Translations under genes and position numbers: made by a program | Assembly: GCA_002320285.1 (NCBI GenBank) | Contig: DCKE01000020.1 | Location: forward strand, 1-34,115 | DNA: 34,115 bases | Reading direction: 5' to 3' | DNA from: Flavobacteriaceae bacterium UBA1682 | Lineage (GTDB): Bacteria; Bacteroidota; Bacteroidia; Flavobacteriales; Flavobacteriaceae | In this document: positions 17,189 to 24,291 of the stretch, one piece after another | Layout of the letters: the number at the start of each line of letters is the position of its first letter | How positions within the stretch are numbered: the first letter of the stretch is position 1 | The notes under the pieces: model-generated | Told to the model about the DNA's origin: nothing | The model's input: only the letters and a program-made list of their open reading frames with translations | Databases searched by the model: none

Positions 17189-17797
17189 TTAGGATATTTT
17201 TTGGTTGATCACAGTTCTAACCATATCAATGGCAACAGTATTGTAAGTGTCATAGGGAATAATGATGTCTGCAAAGGCCTTAGAGGGTTCAATAAACTGC
17301 TCGTGCATAGGCTTTAGCGTTGTTTGATAACGATTTAAGACTTCCTCCATATCTCGACCTCGGTCAGCAATATCTCGTTTTAATCGACGGATCAAGCGTT
17401 CGTCTGAATCGGTATGTACAAAAATCTTGATATCAAAGATATCTCTTAATTCCGGATTAGCCAATATAAGAATTCCTTCAACAATCATAACCTTTCTCGG
17501 ATGTGTCAGTATATAGTCATCCGTTCTGTTGTGTTTGACAAACGAATAAACGGGTTGGTTAATGCTATTCCCAGCCTTTAACTCTTTTAAATGTTCGGTC
17601 AAGAGATTGAAATCAATCGATCTTGGGTGATCAAAATTAATTAAAGCACGTTCATCAAAATTTAAATTATCTGTCGCCTTATAATAAGAGTCTTGTGAAA
17701 TAATGCCCACTTCTGCTCCAGGTAACTCATTCATTATCTGATGGACTACGGTTGTTTTTCCACTCCCTGTTCCTCCTGCAATTCCTATAATTAACAT
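17189..17797 (-). CDS. udk: Uridine kinase
   Basis: A 202-residue kinase that phosphorylates uridine and cytidine in pyrimidine salvage. It starts with strand-P-loop IIGIAGGTGSGKTTVV (3-18), then shows the family motifs SQDSYYK, NFDHPRSIDFNLL, QPVYSFVKHNRTD, and VEGILILANPELRDIFDIKIFVHTDSDERLIRRLKRDIADRGRD, with the lid arginines. First gene of the minus-strand operon udk-divIC-mutA-mutB; a -7 element lies just upstream. Confidence 0.95.
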   Translation of the reverse strand: MLIIGIAGGTGSGKTTVVHQIMNELPGAEVGIISQDSYYKATDNLNFDERALINFDHPRSIDFNLLTEHLKELKAGNSINQPVYSFVKHNRTDDYILTHPRKVMIVEGILILANPELRDIFDIKIFVHTDSDERLIRRLKRDIADRGRDMEEVLNRYQTTLKPMHEQFIEPSKAFADIIIPYDTYNTVAIDMVRTVINQKIS

Positions 17798-17813
17798 CGT
17801 CGTTTTGTTTTTG

Positions 17814-17821
17814 CAAAAATA
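17814..17821 (-). promoter_or_regulatory. -7 promoter element of the udk operon
   Basis: On the minus strand TATTTTTG lies 16 bp before the udk ATG. A short leader is expected. Confidence 0.55.
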
Positions 17822-18145
17822 GGAATTAATCTAAGAGCTCGGAAGATTTTTCTTCTAAAAAACACCCCAATAGCACCTTGGTAAGCGTTTTCTTTGAGCC
17901 GTATCCCTTTCACGTTTTATAGGCGGGGATAAAATCGGTGGCATTTAGCGAATCTTATTCATTGAAATAAAGGACGTCAAATTTATCGGAAAAGGAGTAC
18001 AGGCGTTTTTAAAAGAGTAAATCGATATGTTAAAAATTATTAAAGCTTATTTTTATTGATTCTAAATAATTTTAATTACTTATATTTGGTTTTTAATGTT
18101 AGGGAATAGTTGCTGCTATTTCCTAAGTAAAGGCAAACATACTTT
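17822..18145. other. Divergent intergenic region between udk and the siderophore-interacting protein gene
   Basis: AT-rich gap of about 325 bp with no convincing open reading frame. Near 18053-18088 it holds an operator-like palindrome and a -7 box for the gene at 18146. I see nothing else. Confidence 0.5.
18053..18088 (+). promoter_or_regulatory. Promoter and possible iron operator of the SIP gene
   Basis: A perfect -7 element TATATTTG lies at 18081-18088, 57 bp before the ATG. Upstream, TTATTGATTCTAAATAA (18053-18069) is an imperfect palindrome (6 of 8 symmetric pairs) resembling the DtxR-like boxes at 8376 and 23754. The promoter is well supported; the operator is tentative. Confidence 0.5.
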
Positions 18146-18967
18146 ATGGCAAAGAAAACAGATTTAACACCTCGGGTTTTTTATTTAAAAGATAGGACTT
18201 ACATTACACCCAATTACATTCGAATTACCTTAGAAAGCGATTTTGTTACTGATTACAAAAATTCTACGATTGGTGTTAACAATAAAATATTCGTAGCACC
18301 TGAAGGTACAACTAAGGTTTATTTACCGGAATTGGATCCGGAAAAGATGGAGTGGAAGCCTATGCCTGCAGCATTGACTCCGCATCGTAGAACATATACA
18401 CATCGTGGGATTGATTTAGAAAAGAATGAAATTTACATTGATTTTGTTGCTCATGGTGATGATGGACCCGCTTCTGCTTGGGCTATTCATGCTCCGCTGG
18501 GGTCAGAATTGGGAGTGGTCATGAGAAAAGAGCCGCATGAGTTATATAAACAGGCCGCTTGGTATTTGTTAGCGGGTGACGCAACCGCTATTCCTGTATT
18601 AGGTGCAATCCTAGAAGATTTACCTGCAACTGCACGAGGATTCGCCCTTATAGAAGTGGAAACCGAAGCGGATATACAGGAGATAAACACCTTGTCTCAA
18701 GTACAAATAAAATGGCTTATTAATCCGACACCGGGTCAAAATAGTCAATTAGCTGTAGAAGCGGAGAAATTAGTACGTGATTTACAAGAGGATTCCAAGT
18801 TTGCTTATATCGCATCGGAGTTTAGTTCGGTAAAACAAATTCGTTCGTTATTGAGAAAAGAGTTGCAGTGGACATCGGATGAACTTCATGCGTATTCCTA
18901 TTGGAAATATGGGAAGTCGGAAACCAGTTCAGAATCAGATCGCCGGGCAGAACGCGAAGAAATATAA
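18146..18967 (+). CDS. Siderophore-interacting protein (ferric-siderophore reductase)
   Basis: A 273-residue flavoprotein of the SIP family, which reduces iron in imported ferric siderophores using NAD(P)H. It has an N-terminal FAD-binding beta-barrel with the motif RRTYT (81-85) and DFVAHGDDGPASAWA (99-113), the C-terminal NAD(P)H domain with LLAGDATAIP (141-150), and the SIP ending FAYIASEFSSVKQIRSLLRKE..YWKYGKSE. A charged tail (SSESDRRAEREEI) follows. No siderophore receptor is adjacent. An apparent iron operator and strong -7 box lie upstream. It is followed 90 bp later by an NlpE-like gene that may share the transcript. Confidence 0.9.
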   Translation: MAKKTDLTPRVFYLKDRTYITPNYIRITLESDFVTDYKNSTIGVNNKIFVAPEGTTKVYLPELDPEKMEWKPMPAALTPHRRTYTHRGIDLEKNEIYIDFVAHGDDGPASAWAIHAPLGSELGVVMRKEPHELYKQAAWYLLAGDATAIPVLGAILEDLPATARGFALIEVETEADIQEINTLSQVQIKWLINPTPGQNSQLAVEAEKLVRDLQEDSKFAYIASEFSSVKQIRSLLRKELQWTSDELHAYSYWKYGKSETSSESDRRAEREEI

Positions 18968-19057
18968 CGCGAACCGTCGACATTAATATGGTGGTTGAAG
19001 TCGAAATCTGATGTTAGGCATTGTTTTTGCTACTGTATAACTATAAAAATAATTGCT

Positions 19058-19516
19058 ATGAAAAAAATAATTTTTACCGGTTTAGTCGCTTTTTCCTTTT
19101 TGGTGGTTTCATGTAATTCTACTAAAAAAGACTCAGAAAATTTAGAAACAAACACCACGGCGGAAGCGCCCATTAGCGACGGGCACAATGCCGAGAATTC
19201 GTTAGATATTGCAGGTGTTTATAAGGGAGTACTTCCTTGTGCAGATTGTGAAGGCATTGAGACTACGATAGTGCTGAATGATGACAATACTTACACATTG
19301 ACCACTTTGTATCAGACCGATAAGAAGGGCGATAATGAATTTGTTGAAAATGGGAAATGGTCTATCGCTGTCAATACACTGACTTTAGAAAACGCAGTGA
19401 AAAATGGTGAACCTCATATGAAATATTTTGTTGGAGAAAACACCTTGACTCAATTGGACTTAGATGGTAATAAGATTGAAGGAGCTTTAGCTGAGCACTA
19501 TATTTTAAGAAAATAA
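19058..19516 (+). CDS. NlpE-like copper resistance/envelope lipoprotein
   Basis: A 152-residue lipoprotein. MKKIIFTGLVAFSFLVVSC gives a signal peptide and lipobox (VVSC, Cys19), followed by an acidic Asn/Thr-rich linker. The NlpE N-terminal domain is seen in GVYKGVLPCADCEGIETTIVLNDDNTYTLTTLYQTD, with the CxxC pair Cys61 and Cys64. In enterobacteria NlpE is an outer-membrane lipoprotein linked to copper stress and the Cpx response; here only the NlpE domain can be claimed. The frame opens at 18995 but the upstream part would precede the signal peptide; the start at 19058 is chosen. Terminator at 19534. Confidence 0.85.
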   Translation: MKKIIFTGLVAFSFLVVSCNSTKKDSENLETNTTAEAPISDGHNAENSLDIAGVYKGVLPCADCEGIETTIVLNDDNTYTLTTLYQTDKKGDNEFVENGKWSIAVNTLTLENAVKNGEPHMKYFVGENTLTQLDLDGNKIEGALAEHYILRK

Positions 19517-19533
19517 TTTTATCTATTAAATCT

Positions 19534-19563
19534 AAAAAAGCCTTATTTAATAAGGCTTTTTTT
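19534..19563 (+). terminator. Terminator after the NlpE-like gene
   Basis: The stem AAAAAGCCTTA pairs with TAAGGCTTTTT with a small loop and is followed by T. It starts 17 bases after the stop codon. Confidence 0.85.
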
Positions 19564-19688
19564 ATTTGTAAACACTTAAATAACAGTTAATTATTTGTTT
19601 TCGTTGATTTGTATTCGTATATTGATAAAAGCGCTTATTATTGGAGTGTAAGCTGCACTAAGTACGTTAATTATTAATAGTCTAATAT

Positions 19689-20588
19689 ATGGTTTTTAAG
19701 AAAATTCTAGCCGCTGGAAGCGGTGTATTGGGGTCACAAATCGCATATCAAATTGCGTTTCATGGATATACCGTTCATATTTATGATATCAATCAGAAAT
19801 CAATTGCTTATGCAAAGGAACGGTTGACTAAATTAAAAGAAAATTACAAACAGGATTTGAATGCGACACAGCAAGAAGTAGACCTTGCCTACAATCGGAT
19901 TGTCTTTTTTACCGATTTAGAAAATGCTGTAGAAGATGTTGATTTGGTGATTGAATCCGTACCAGAAGATCCTGAAATAAAAAAGGAGTTTTACAAGCAA
20001 TTAAAGGCTGTTGCTCCTGAGAAAACAATATTTGCTACCAATACTTCTACCTTGCTGCCCAGTTCATTTGCGACAGCAACGGGCAGGCCTAAAAAGTTTT
20101 TGGCACTGCACTTTGCCAATGAAATTTGGAAACACAATACGGCCGAAATTATGGGACATCCAGGTACCGATCCTGAAGTCTTTAAAGAAGTAGTTTCCTT
20201 TGCGAAGAGCATTGGTATGGTGACTCTAGAACTCCATAAAGAACAGTCGGGTTATCTGTTGAATTCCCTACTTGTCCCGCTACTCGATGCCGCAATGGAT
20301 TTACTTGTAAAAGACGTCGCAGATATCGAAAGTATCGATAAAGCTTGGGTTATTGGTACTGGAGCCACGGTTGGACCTGGTGCTATATTTGATACGGTTG
20401 GACTCAATACGGTTTACAACATCAATAAAATCAAGGCAGAGCAGACTAAAGATCCTTGGGATGAAAAAGTGGTTGCCTATATTAAGGAAAACTTTATTGA
20501 TACAGGAAGATTAGGTATTGCGGAAGGACAAGGATTTTATAAATACCCAAACCCTGCCTATATGGAGCCGGATTTCTATAAAAAATAA
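19689..20588 (+). CDS. 3-hydroxyacyl-CoA dehydrogenase (paralogue 1)
   Basis: A 299-residue NAD-dependent 3-hydroxyacyl-CoA dehydrogenase, acting in fatty-acid beta-oxidation or related CoA pathways. The NAD-binding GxGxxG is at 10-15 (GSGVLG). The catalytic pair is His141 and Glu153 in HFANEIWKHNTAEIMGH, spaced as in the canonical enzyme although the residues between differ from the common HFFNP form. The C-terminal dimer domain contains VGPGAIFDTVGLNTVYNI and ends GQGFYKYPNP. It is a stand-alone gene with its own terminator. It aligns without gaps with the gene at 28142; counting by eye gives about 194 of 299 identical residues. The true substrate is unknown. Confidence 0.9.
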   Translation: MVFKKILAAGSGVLGSQIAYQIAFHGYTVHIYDINQKSIAYAKERLTKLKENYKQDLNATQQEVDLAYNRIVFFTDLENAVEDVDLVIESVPEDPEIKKEFYKQLKAVAPEKTIFATNTSTLLPSSFATATGRPKKFLALHFANEIWKHNTAEIMGHPGTDPEVFKEVVSFAKSIGMVTLELHKEQSGYLLNSLLVPLLDAAMDLLVKDVADIESIDKAWVIGTGATVGPGAIFDTVGLNTVYNINKIKAEQTKDPWDEKVVAYIKENFIDTGRLGIAEGQGFYKYPNPAYMEPDFYKK

Positions 20589-20649
20589 TCCTTGTGTAAA
20601 CTCAAACATTTTTAAGGTGTTTTATCGCTCAAAGATTAATGTAAAAGCA

Positions 20650-20683
20650 AAAAAGAGGTACTCATTTGAGTACCTCTTTTTTG
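20650..20683. terminator. Bidirectional terminator
   Basis: The stem AAAAGAGGTACTCA pairs with TGAGTACCTCTTTT. It lies between convergent genes ending at 20588 and 20695. Confidence 0.85.
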
Positions 20684-20694
20684 TTTTTGTAAAC

Positions 20695-22296
20695 TTATTT
20701 AATCAGGGACTTGGTTTTGTGTTTTCGTACCATTAGCAACCAGCTTATAAAGGTTATTATAGATATAACCAGCCAAAACAAATCTATAAATAACAAATCG
20801 TTATATCCTTTGATATAGCTAATCCACAACCAATTGTTGGTCATTATTCCATGGGCAAACGGAATCAAAAAACCGAACACACTTCCGAGCAGTAAGGTAT
20901 CGCGTGTGGTGATATAATTATTTTTTCTGATGATAAAATAAAGTGATAGCAGTAACCAACCTATAAAGTAAAAGCGGTAAATAAAATCTTGCCCCGCCGG
21001 ATGGTAAACTTTTACAGCTATAAAAATTAAGGCAGTCATCGGATACATACTCAAACATACTGCAAGATAAATATTGACCAACCATTCATTAAAAATGCGT
21101 TTCTTAGCTGGTATGTTTTTGCGATCTCGTGCAATCAACCAAATCATAACACCTGAAATGATGACAAAGCAACTGGCTATTCCAACTAAAAAGTACATGA
21201 TTTTTAAAGCATAACCGCCGTAATTTCCGAAATGAAGTTTATACAATAAACTTTTTACAACATCGCTATAGGTCGCATCGTCCATAGGCTTCTTTTCTTC
21301 GAGAATTTTTCCGGTGTTTACTTGATAAACAACCTTGCCGTTGCCGGTTAGTTTAGTTGAATTGTGTATTTGACCTTCAACGGTTACCGTCATACTTTGA
21401 TCACCGTAATTCTGAAGAGATACGCGAGTTACTTTGGAGTTGCTCCAGTTTGCCTCTGTCGTTTCTAAAAAAGTTACGATGTTAAATTCATTAGCTAAGG
21501 GAATATTCTCAAATGGATAGGCTTTTGGGTCGGTATAACCCATATCAGCAAACATCGCATCGCGATTACCTTCATATAAAAATTGGGTCACAGGAGCGGT
21601 AAATACGATATTAATCATAAAATAAGCACCAGTAACGGCAAAAATAAATTGATAGGGAAGTCCTATGATCCCAAGTGCGGTATGTGCATCTGTCCACAGT
21701 GTTTTAAGCTTTGACCAGGGGCGAAAAATGTAAAAATTAGAAACAATCTTATTCCAATGTAATAGGACTCCAGTGATAATTGCAAATAGAAAGATAAAAG
21801 AAACAAATCCTGCTAAGTGATAACCGTAAGGATAAGGTATTTGTGCAAAAAAATGCAAACGATATAAAAACTCTCCCAAGGAATAGGAATCCATATAGGT
21901 TGAGGTTTTATTGGTTTGGTTATCCAAAATAAAGAAAGTGCTGTCACCCCTGCGTCTTCCCTTTTTTTCTTTCTTTTGCTGATCGACATTAGCAGCGGAA
22001 ATCGTATCCTTTTTTGGACCAAATTGAACGCCAATTTTGTTGTTTTTTTCAGGCAAGTAAAAACTGATATCTCGCGAAAATAGATCTTGCTCCCGGTTTA
22101 AGGAATCTAAAATAGATTGAAAGCGGATGTCCTGTGTTGAATTTTTGACTTCTAATGTATTTGCTTCCCAATTGTTGATTTCACTTTTAAAAAAAGAAAA
22201 AGATCCAGCAAAGAATATCACGTACAACAAAGCACTTATAAAAATACCGCTGATAGTGTGTGTATGGAAGAAAATATTGTAATTTCTATTGTTCAT
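20695..22296 (-). CDS. PepSY-associated membrane protein (iron-reductase type)
   Basis: A 533-residue membrane protein of the PepSY_TM family. It has a first span just after the N-terminus (YNIFFHTHTISGIFISALLYVIFFAGSFSF), a long periplasmic part, then YRLHFFAQIPYPYGYHLAGFVSFIFLFAIITGVLLHW, a PepSY-like region (VSLQNYGDQSMTVTVEGQIHNSTKLTGNGKVVYQVNTGKIL) and further spans, with several membrane His residues that could bind heme. Homologues such as Pseudomonas FpvG reduce Fe3+ in imported ferrisiderophore. It is the last gene of a four-gene minus-strand operon with DUF4198, DUF3325 and DUF3649 partners. Function is inferred from that known gene set. Confidence 0.87.
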   Translation of the reverse strand: MNNRNYNIFFHTHTISGIFISALLYVIFFAGSFSFFKSEINNWEANTLEVKNSTQDIRFQSILDSLNREQDLFSRDISFYLPEKNNKIGVQFGPKKDTISAANVDQQKKEKKGRRRGDSTFFILDNQTNKTSTYMDSYSLGEFLYRLHFFAQIPYPYGYHLAGFVSFIFLFAIITGVLLHWNKIVSNFYIFRPWSKLKTLWTDAHTALGIIGLPYQFIFAVTGAYFMINIVFTAPVTQFLYEGNRDAMFADMGYTDPKAYPFENIPLANEFNIVTFLETTEANWSNSKVTRVSLQNYGDQSMTVTVEGQIHNSTKLTGNGKVVYQVNTGKILEEKKPMDDATYSDVVKSLLYKLHFGNYGGYALKIMYFLVGIASCFVIISGVMIWLIARDRKNIPAKKRIFNEWLVNIYLAVCLSMYPMTALIFIAVKVYHPAGQDFIYRFYFIGWLLLSLYFIIRKNNYITTRDTLLLGSVFGFLIPFAHGIMTNNWLWISYIKGYNDLLFIDLFWLVISIITFISWLLMVRKHKTKSLIK

Positions 22297-22311
22297 GTGG
22301 GGGAATGAAGG

Positions 22312-22596
22312 TTAAAAAAAAATTTTATAAGCAAAAGGGGTGAAAAAAATCAGGCTAATTAAAAGGTAAATACCCCATATTTTCCAGCCGTTTTTAGCCA
22401 AAAAAGCAATCACGAATAAAGATGCCCAAATGATAAAACCACTAAAGGCCATCGTGATTAATAAATTTTGACGATCTACCCACAGCCCTAAAAAAAGATG
22501 CAAAGTGGCCGTTACTAAATAACCGCCAAGTAGACCTGCGGTGAGTTTTAGAAATTTTTGCAACGGAGTAGACAAATATTTGGTGTTGGCTGGCAT
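22312..22596 (-). CDS. DUF3649-like small membrane protein
   Basis: A 94-residue protein with about three hydrophobic spans (LLGGYLVTATLHLFLGLWV, LLITMAFSGFIIWASLFVIAFLA, IWGIYLLISLIFFTPFAYKIF). The position between a DUF3325-like and a PepSY gene, and the pattern LGGYLVTATLHL...MAFSGFIIWASLFVIAF, fit the DUF3649 family of iron-uptake accessory proteins. Its start codon overlaps the stop codon of the preceding gene by one base (TAATG), so the two are coupled. Family assignment is from memory of such operons. Confidence 0.75.
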   Translation of the reverse strand: MPANTKYLSTPLQKFLKLTAGLLGGYLVTATLHLFLGLWVDRQNLLITMAFSGFIIWASLFVIAFLAKNGWKIWGIYLLISLIFFTPFAYKIFF

Positions 22597-22931
22597 TAGT
22601 TAAAAATTAAAAATTCAGAAACGATTAAAAAAGAGATCATAAAGACCAGATGAGGTCCCTTTACAATTTTAAGAGGGCTGAAAATAACCACTAAACTGGC
22701 GATTGCTGTCAACAAAACTATAAAGCTAAAAGTACCCGCCTGATAGCTATCGATCGCTATTAAGATTAATAGACTAGCTATTAGAAAAAAGATAGCAATC
22801 AGCTGAGCCGATTTTTTATTTTTTTGCAACCAAATTTCGATTTGGTAATCTCGATGTAAAGAGGCTTTTTTCGATGTATTGTAGAGACTGTAAAATCCCA
22901 AAAAACAACATAGCGCTGAAAGAGTATACAT
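22596..22931 (-). CDS. DUF3325-like small membrane protein
   Basis: A 111-residue protein with spans near the N-terminus (YTLSALCCFLGFYSLYN), in the middle (AIFFLIASLLILIAIDSYQAGTFSFIVLLTAIASLVVIFSP) and at the end. The conserved-looking Tyr/His-containing loop (SKKASLHRDYQIEIWLQKNKK) and context match DUF3325 proteins found with PepSY reductases. It is 15 bp from the upstream DUF4198 gene and overlaps the next gene by one base. Confidence 0.75.
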   Translation of the reverse strand: MYTLSALCCFLGFYSLYNTSKKASLHRDYQIEIWLQKNKKSAQLIAIFFLIASLLILIAIDSYQAGTFSFIVLLTAIASLVVIFSPLKIVKGPHLVFMISFLIVSEFLIFN

Positions 22932-22946
22932 AGTGTTTAAAAGAGT

Positions 22947-23690
22947 TTACTGATTAACCGTTAAATTATTTGGTGTGCGATTGATATAATAGGTAGCACA
23001 GTTCCAAATGAATTCATAGGGAACTTGATTAAATGCTCCAGGACTTTTATCGATATAGGTCACTTCAACAGTGTAGGATGTGGACCAGGGGAGGTTTAAG
23101 GTTATTTCTCCAGATTCATTAGTTTCAGCTTCCTTATTCCAGCCGTCTTTAAAAAAGAAAACCACTTTGTTTTTGCTAAGCGGTTTATTTTTAAATAGAA
23201 CCTTTAGTGTAATTTGTTGTTCGTTCTTATCTAGTTCCACAATCTCCAATCCATCCGCATTTGTTTGAAATGATTTGGCGTTGGAATTTCCGATGCTGAT
23301 TTTGGCTGTAGCATGATATTGTGGTTTATAAATGCCAAAATTATATTGAGAGCTATCGACAACATCCATTACTTTATTATCAAGGTAAATCAGGTATTCT
23401 CCATTTTTAGTTGGTGTGAAAACAGCTTGATAATGATCGCCATTTGCTTGGGCTTTAAGTTCCTTCTTGCTCCCATCAGGACTAATAAGCCAAAGTTCGA
23501 AGTTCTTTACCTTTAAAAAAGCTTCATTATTCACTTGCTCCGTCTCGCCATACGCAAACTCACCATACTTAACTTTAATAGTCTGCAGCTGGTTAAGCTT
23601 TCCATGTTGTTCCGTTTCAATCCAGAGATAATGGGAAAAGGCTTGGGTAATGGGGGTCAATAATAATAATAGAAGTGCGAGTTTTTTCAT
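22947..23690 (-). CDS. DUF4198-type periplasmic protein
   Basis: A 247-residue protein with a signal peptide (MKKLALLLLLLTPITQAFSHYLWIE) whose first mature residues include His and Trp, as in DUF4198 proteins (SHYLWIE). The rest is beta-rich, resembling Ig-like domains, with the second unit NESGEITLNLPWSTSYTVEVTYID and an ending YEFIWNCATYYINR. DUF4198 proteins usually accompany TonB-dependent metal uptake. First gene of the operon that runs to 20695. The frame opens at 23714, but MGYLPANI before the signal peptide is atypical; the ATG at 23690 is chosen. An iron-type operator overlaps the transcription start. Confidence 0.8.
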   Translation of the reverse strand: MKKLALLLLLLTPITQAFSHYLWIETEQHGKLNQLQTIKVKYGEFAYGETEQVNNEAFLKVKNFELWLISPDGSKKELKAQANGDHYQAVFTPTKNGEYLIYLDNKVMDVVDSSQYNFGIYKPQYHATAKISIGNSNAKSFQTNADGLEIVELDKNEQQITLKVLFKNKPLSKNKVVFFFKDGWNKEAETNESGEITLNLPWSTSYTVEVTYIDKSPGAFNQVPYEFIWNCATYYINRTPNNLTVNQ

Positions 23691-23753
23691 AATATTAGCG
23701 GGTAGATAACCCATGAATTAAATGTTTGAAATTCTTAAAAATAACGTTATAAA

Positions 23754-23780
23754 TATTTAGTCTAAATAAAAACAAATATA
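23754..23780 (-). promoter_or_regulatory. Promoter and DtxR-like operator of the PepSY operon
   Basis: On the minus strand a perfect -7 element TATATTTG (23780-23773) is followed by TATTTAGACTAAATA (23768-23754), a palindrome with only its central base unpaired. It covers the expected transcription start. It contains the same 12 bases, TTAGACTAAATA, as the site at the feoAB start region. Iron control by a DtxR-family regulator is inferred. Confidence 0.6.
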
Positions 23781-24100
23781 TGGCATAAATATTTAGAGCT
23801 GCACAATTTTTTTTAATAAATTTTTAAGATTTATAAGTGTCTTTAAAACAAGGAGTTGTGTTTTGTTTTTTTATGTTTGGTATAGGCCGCTTCGAATAGC
23901 TGTGGTGGCGTTCGCGTAAAAAAAGTAAGACATTGATGATGTTCTTAAAAAAGGAATGATCTTAAAAGAGTAGATTTTATGGGTAATCAATTGCACCTTG
24001 TCGGCATTGAGATTGCTGCTCTCTAGGCGATTTAAAAAAGGGCAAAAAAATATATTTTATAATTATTTTATGAGTTTTGTTGTATTAATTAGATAATTAA
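23781..24100. other. Intergenic region between the PepSY operon and lysC
   Basis: About 320 bp, very AT-rich at both ends, with no convincing gene. The lysC -33 element TTG (24080-24082) is within it. I see nothing else. Confidence 0.5.
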
Positions 24101-24101
24101 A

Positions 24102-24109
24102 TATATTTG
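24102..24109 (+). promoter_or_regulatory. lysC-lysA promoter
   Basis: TTG at 24080-24082 and TATATTTG at 24102-24109 are separated by exactly 19 bp, the optimal Bacteroidota arrangement. Transcription should begin near 24115, upstream of the leader peptide. Confidence 0.75.
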
Positions 24110-24130
24110 CGACATCAAAAAGAGAACAAG

Positions 24131-24187
24131 ATGAACACTTGGATTATAAAAAAGGGAAAGAAGCAATACTTACGTCGAACGTCGTGA
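24131..24187 (+). CDS. Putative lysine-operon leader peptide
   Basis: An 18-codon frame, MNTWIIKKGKKQYLRRTS, starts about 15 bases after the expected transcription start, with the purine-rich AGAGAACAAG immediately before its ATG. Four of six consecutive codons (24149-24163) are Lys. The stop codon (24185-24187) is inside the 7-base segment GTCGTGA that can pair with the terminator downstream. The gene order leader, terminator, lysC, lysA points to attenuation by Lys-tRNA supply. It is too short for confident prediction by coding statistics. Confidence 0.65.
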   Translation: MNTWIIKKGKKQYLRRTS

Positions 24188-24256
24188 GCTGCTTTCTTAT
24201 TTGTTGAATCCAACATAAAAATATAAAAGGCCTGTCTTCACGACAGGCCTTTTTTT
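24181..24256 (+). promoter_or_regulatory. Attenuator: antiterminator and terminator before lysC
   Basis: Terminator: AAAAGGCCTGTC (24225-24236) pairs with GACAGGCCTTTT (24242-24253), loop TTCAC, followed by T. Competing structure: GTCGTGA (24181-24187) is exactly complementary to TCACGAC (24239-24245), i.e. the terminator loop and part of its 3' arm. A ribosome at the leader stop would mask 24181-24187 and allow termination; one stalled on the Lys codons would leave it free and allow read-through into lysC. A small hairpin TGTTG/CAACA lies between. Mechanism inferred. Confidence 0.65.
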
Positions 24257-24291
24257 TTGTTTAAAAACTATTGAAAAACCAAAATAAAACG

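Noticed and set aside
19671..19688. Possible iron box TTAATAGTCTAATA before dehydrogenase paralogue 1
   Set aside because: It includes TAGTCTAA but lacks symmetry, and the gene has no iron link. Chance occurrence in AT-rich DNA is likely.
24271..24291. Upstream TTG start for lysC adding seven residues
   Set aside because: The ATG at 24292 gives the highly conserved KVLKFGGTS start; the extension MKNQNKT is not typical of aspartokinases.
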